NCBI GenBank assembly: GCA_027297425.1
Contig: JAPUIC010000086.1
Span: 1 to 8,402 of the forward strand
Origin: Nitrososphaerota archaeon
GTDB lineage: Archaea; Thermoproteota; Nitrososphaeria; Nitrososphaerales; JAPUIC01
Length of the DNA stretch: 8,402 bases
Direction: 5' to 3'
Part shown: positions 6,814 through 8,402 of the stretch, piece after piece
Layout: every line of letters begins with the position of its first letter
How positions within the stretch are numbered: position 1 is the first letter of the stretch
Made by a program: the position numbers and the translations under genes
Notes under the pieces: model-generated
The model's database searches: none
The model's input: the letters and a program-made list of their open reading frames with translations, nothing else
What the model was told of the DNA's origin: nothing

Positions 6814-8232
6814 TTGTCGAATAAGAAGGGTAGCTCAGGTGTAGAGTATTCAAGCATTAGTGAGATAAAGGGACCCCTTATCATCGTTCAAGGAGTCTCC
6901 GGGGTAGCATACGATGAGCTGGTTGAGGTAGAGAGTGATGGGGGAAAGAGGCTCGGTAGGGTCCTAGATGTTGGTCTGGGCATAGCGGTGGTGCAGGTAT
7001 TTGAGGGTACGTCTGGTTTGGCTATATCCAGCACTAGAGCTCGTTTCCTTGGTAGGACTATGGAAATTCCAGTCTCGCAAGGAATGTTAGGACGGATTTT
7101 TGATGGGGTAGGGAAGCCTCGAGATGGGCTGCCGGAACCCATAGCAGAGGATTTTCGAGATATCAATGGAGCACCTATAAATCCTCAAATGAGAGACTAT
7201 CCAACCGACTTTATTCAGACAGGTATTTCAACCATAGATGGGATGAATACTCTCGTTAGAGGCCAGAAACTCCCTATCTTTTCTGGAGCAGGGCTTCCTC
7301 ATAATGCGTTGGCTGCTCAAATTGCTCGACAGGCTACCGTCCCAGGGAAGACAGGGGATTTCGCCGTTGTATTTGCCGCTATTGGTGTTCAGAATGACGA
7401 GGCACGGTTCTTTCAAAAGAATATCGAGGAGAGTGGGGCAATGAAGAGGAGTGCTCTTTTTCTTAACCTAGCGGATGATCCGGTATTCGAACGAATCATT
7501 ACTCCAAGAGTTGCATTGACGTTCGCAGAATATCTAGCATTTGATCTGGATATGCACGTTCTCGTTATCATTACGGATATGACTAATTACGCTGAGGCAT
7601 TGCGAGAAATAAGCGCTGCAAGGGAAGAGGTCCCAGGTAGAAGGGGCTATCCAGGTTATCTCTACACAGATTTCGCAAGCATCTATGAAAGAGCCGGGAG
7701 GATCAAGGGGAAGAAGGGAAGCATTACACAGATGCCTATTCTTTCGATGCCCAGTGACGATATTACACACCCGATTCCAGACCTTACCGGATACATCACC
7801 GAGGGTCAACTGTTTCTTAGTAGAGACCTGTACAGAAAGGGAATCTATCCACCTATCGGAGTCCTAATGAGCCTGAGTCGGCTGATGAAAGATGGGATAG
7901 GAGAGGGCACGACCCGTGGTGATCACCAAGAAGTGAGCAATCAGCTATATGCAACATATTCAAGGGCGGAGGAGCTAAGAGCCTTAGCATTCATTGTTGG
8001 AGAAGCAAGCCTTACTTCGAAAGACCGCAAGTACATTAATGCCGGAAGTGCTTTCGAGACACGCTTTCTCAAACAGCGTCCAGACGAGGATAGAGACATT
8101 GAACAGACCTTGTCTATTGCATGGGACATACTATCTGACCTGCCGGAGGATGAGCTGACTCGAATTAAAGAGAACTACATCAAGCAGCATTACAAAGGCA
8201 ATAAACAGAAGGAAGGTAAGGAAAAATCATGA
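6814..8232 (+). CDS. atpB: A-type ATP synthase regulatory subunit B
   Basis: The 472-residue non-catalytic nucleotide-binding subunit alternates with A in the head. Diagnostic features are the degenerate P-loop SGAGLPHN (157-164), which lacks the Walker lysine; DMTNYAEALREIS (255-267); GRRGYPGYLYTDFASIYERA (275-294); SITQMPILSMPSDDITHP (303-320); and the LSRLMKDGIGEGTTR segment with Arg356, the arginine that reaches into the A-subunit active site in the family. Two positions before it differ from the usual PPI[DN]VLPSLSRLM: this protein has G349 and M352. TTG 6814 lies one base after the atpA stop, without a well-spaced ribosome binding site, so ribosomes terminating on atpA probably restart here. 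The C-terminus ends in a Lys/Glu tail, and its stop overlaps the atpD start as ATGA. Confidence 0.97.
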   Translation: MSNKKGSSGVEYSSISEIKGPLIIVQGVSGVAYDELVEVESDGGKRLGRVLDVGLGIAVVQVFEGTSGLAISSTRARFLGRTMEIPVSQGMLGRIFDGVGKPRDGLPEPIAEDFRDINGAPINPQMRDYPTDFIQTGISTIDGMNTLVRGQKLPIFSGAGLPHNALAAQIARQATVPGKTGDFAVVFAAIGVQNDEARFFQKNIEESGAMKRSALFLNLADDPVFERIITPRVALTFAEYLAFDLDMHVLVIITDMTNYAEALREISAAREEVPGRRGYPGYLYTDFASIYERAGRIKGKKGSITQMPILSMPSDDITHPIPDLTGYITEGQLFLSRDLYRKGIYPPIGVLMSLSRLMKDGIGEGTTRGDHQEVSNQLYATYSRAEELRALAFIVGEASLTSKDRKYINAGSAFETRFLKQRPDEDRDIEQTLSIAWDILSDLPEDELTRIKENYIKQHYKGNKQKEGKEKS

Positions 8233-8402
8233 GTTTTGGGGGTAAAGCTGTACCTACAAAACTTGAGCTCATACGATTACGGAGAAGACTAGAGGTCTCT
8301 AGAAAGGTCCATAAGATATTGGAAGATAAGAGAGAAGTCCTTCTCCATAAACTTGACGAGCTCGTAGATGAGGCTAATCGAGCTCGCGATAAGGTCTGGA
8401 AG
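8229..8402 (+). CDS. atpD: A-type ATP synthase subunit D, N-terminal part (cut by right window edge)
   Basis: The first 58 residues are visible and the frame stays open to the window end. Residues PTKLELIRLRRRLEVSRK at about 9-26, then HKILEDKREVLLHKLDEL, match the opening helix of subunit D (P-T-[RK]-x-x-L-x-x-[LI]-[KR]-x-[RK]-L-x-x-[AS]-x-x-G/H-x-x-[LI]-L-[KE]-x-K-R-[DE]), the coiled-coil rotor shaft that turns inside A3B3 and binds subunit F. The full protein is normally about 200-220 residues. ATG 8229 overlaps the atpB stop by four bases (ATGA), a standard coupling arrangement, and continues the atpF-E-A-B-D order. Confidence 0.95.
   Translation, partial: MSFGGKAVPTKLELIRLRRRLEVSRKVHKILEDKREVLLHKLDELVDEANRARDKVWK

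Noticed and set aside
7534..7809. 91-codon minus-strand frame in atpB
   Set aside because: It is antisense to conserved AtpB motifs; no independent support.
1..8402. CRISPR arrays, tRNA/rRNA genes, insertion sequences
   Set aside because: I saw no regularly spaced repeats, no tRNA-like cloverleaf in the short gaps, no terminal inverted repeats and no transposase-like protein.

Overview
The window is an archaeal A-type (A/V-type) ATP synthase gene cluster. The identification rests on diagnostic subunit sequences: an A subunit with a P-loop and the long non-homologous region, a B subunit with the degenerate SGAGLPHN loop, a two-domain subunit I with the essential membrane arginine, and small H, C, F, E and D subunits. 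Mixed ATG/GTG/TTG starts, TATA-like boxes 25-31 bases upstream of several starts, and moderate, slightly AT-leaning composition also fit an archaeon. I cannot place the lineage from the sequence alone. The gene order differs from the methanogen H-I-K-E-C-F-A-B-D order as I know it, so a TACK-type or other non-methanogen archaeon is a reasonable but weak guess.

Layout: (1) 1-336, minus strand, the N-terminal part of an ABC transporter ATPase cut by the window edge, with no ATG/GTG/TTG in a credible start position. (2) 337-464, a short divergent promoter region. (3) 465-1865, plus strand, atpH and atpC. (4) A perfect 8-bp inverted repeat at 1861-1879 whose two arms contain the stop codons of the converging atpC and atpI. 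(5) 1875-3980, minus strand, atpI. (6) 3981-4090, a second divergent promoter region with a TATA-like box for each direction. (7) 4091-8402, plus strand, the tight series atpF-atpE-atpA-atpB-atpD, with atpD cut by the right edge. No stretch of more than about 120 bases lacks a gene.

Together these genes supply the catalytic head (A3B3), central stalk (D, F, C), peripheral stalks (E, H) and stator/half-channel (I) of a rotary ATP synthase. The proteolipid c subunit (AtpK), which completes the ion path, is not encoded anywhere in the window.

The proteins themselves look ordinary. The unusual points are the architecture: atpI is inverted inside the cluster, giving three transcription units; the converging stops share one palindrome; atpF probably begins at an internal GTG rather than the upstream ATG, which lies beside a TATA box; both nucleotide-binding subunits start with TTG; and the neighbouring ABC gene lacks a normal start. 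I found no evidence of a wholly new system here.
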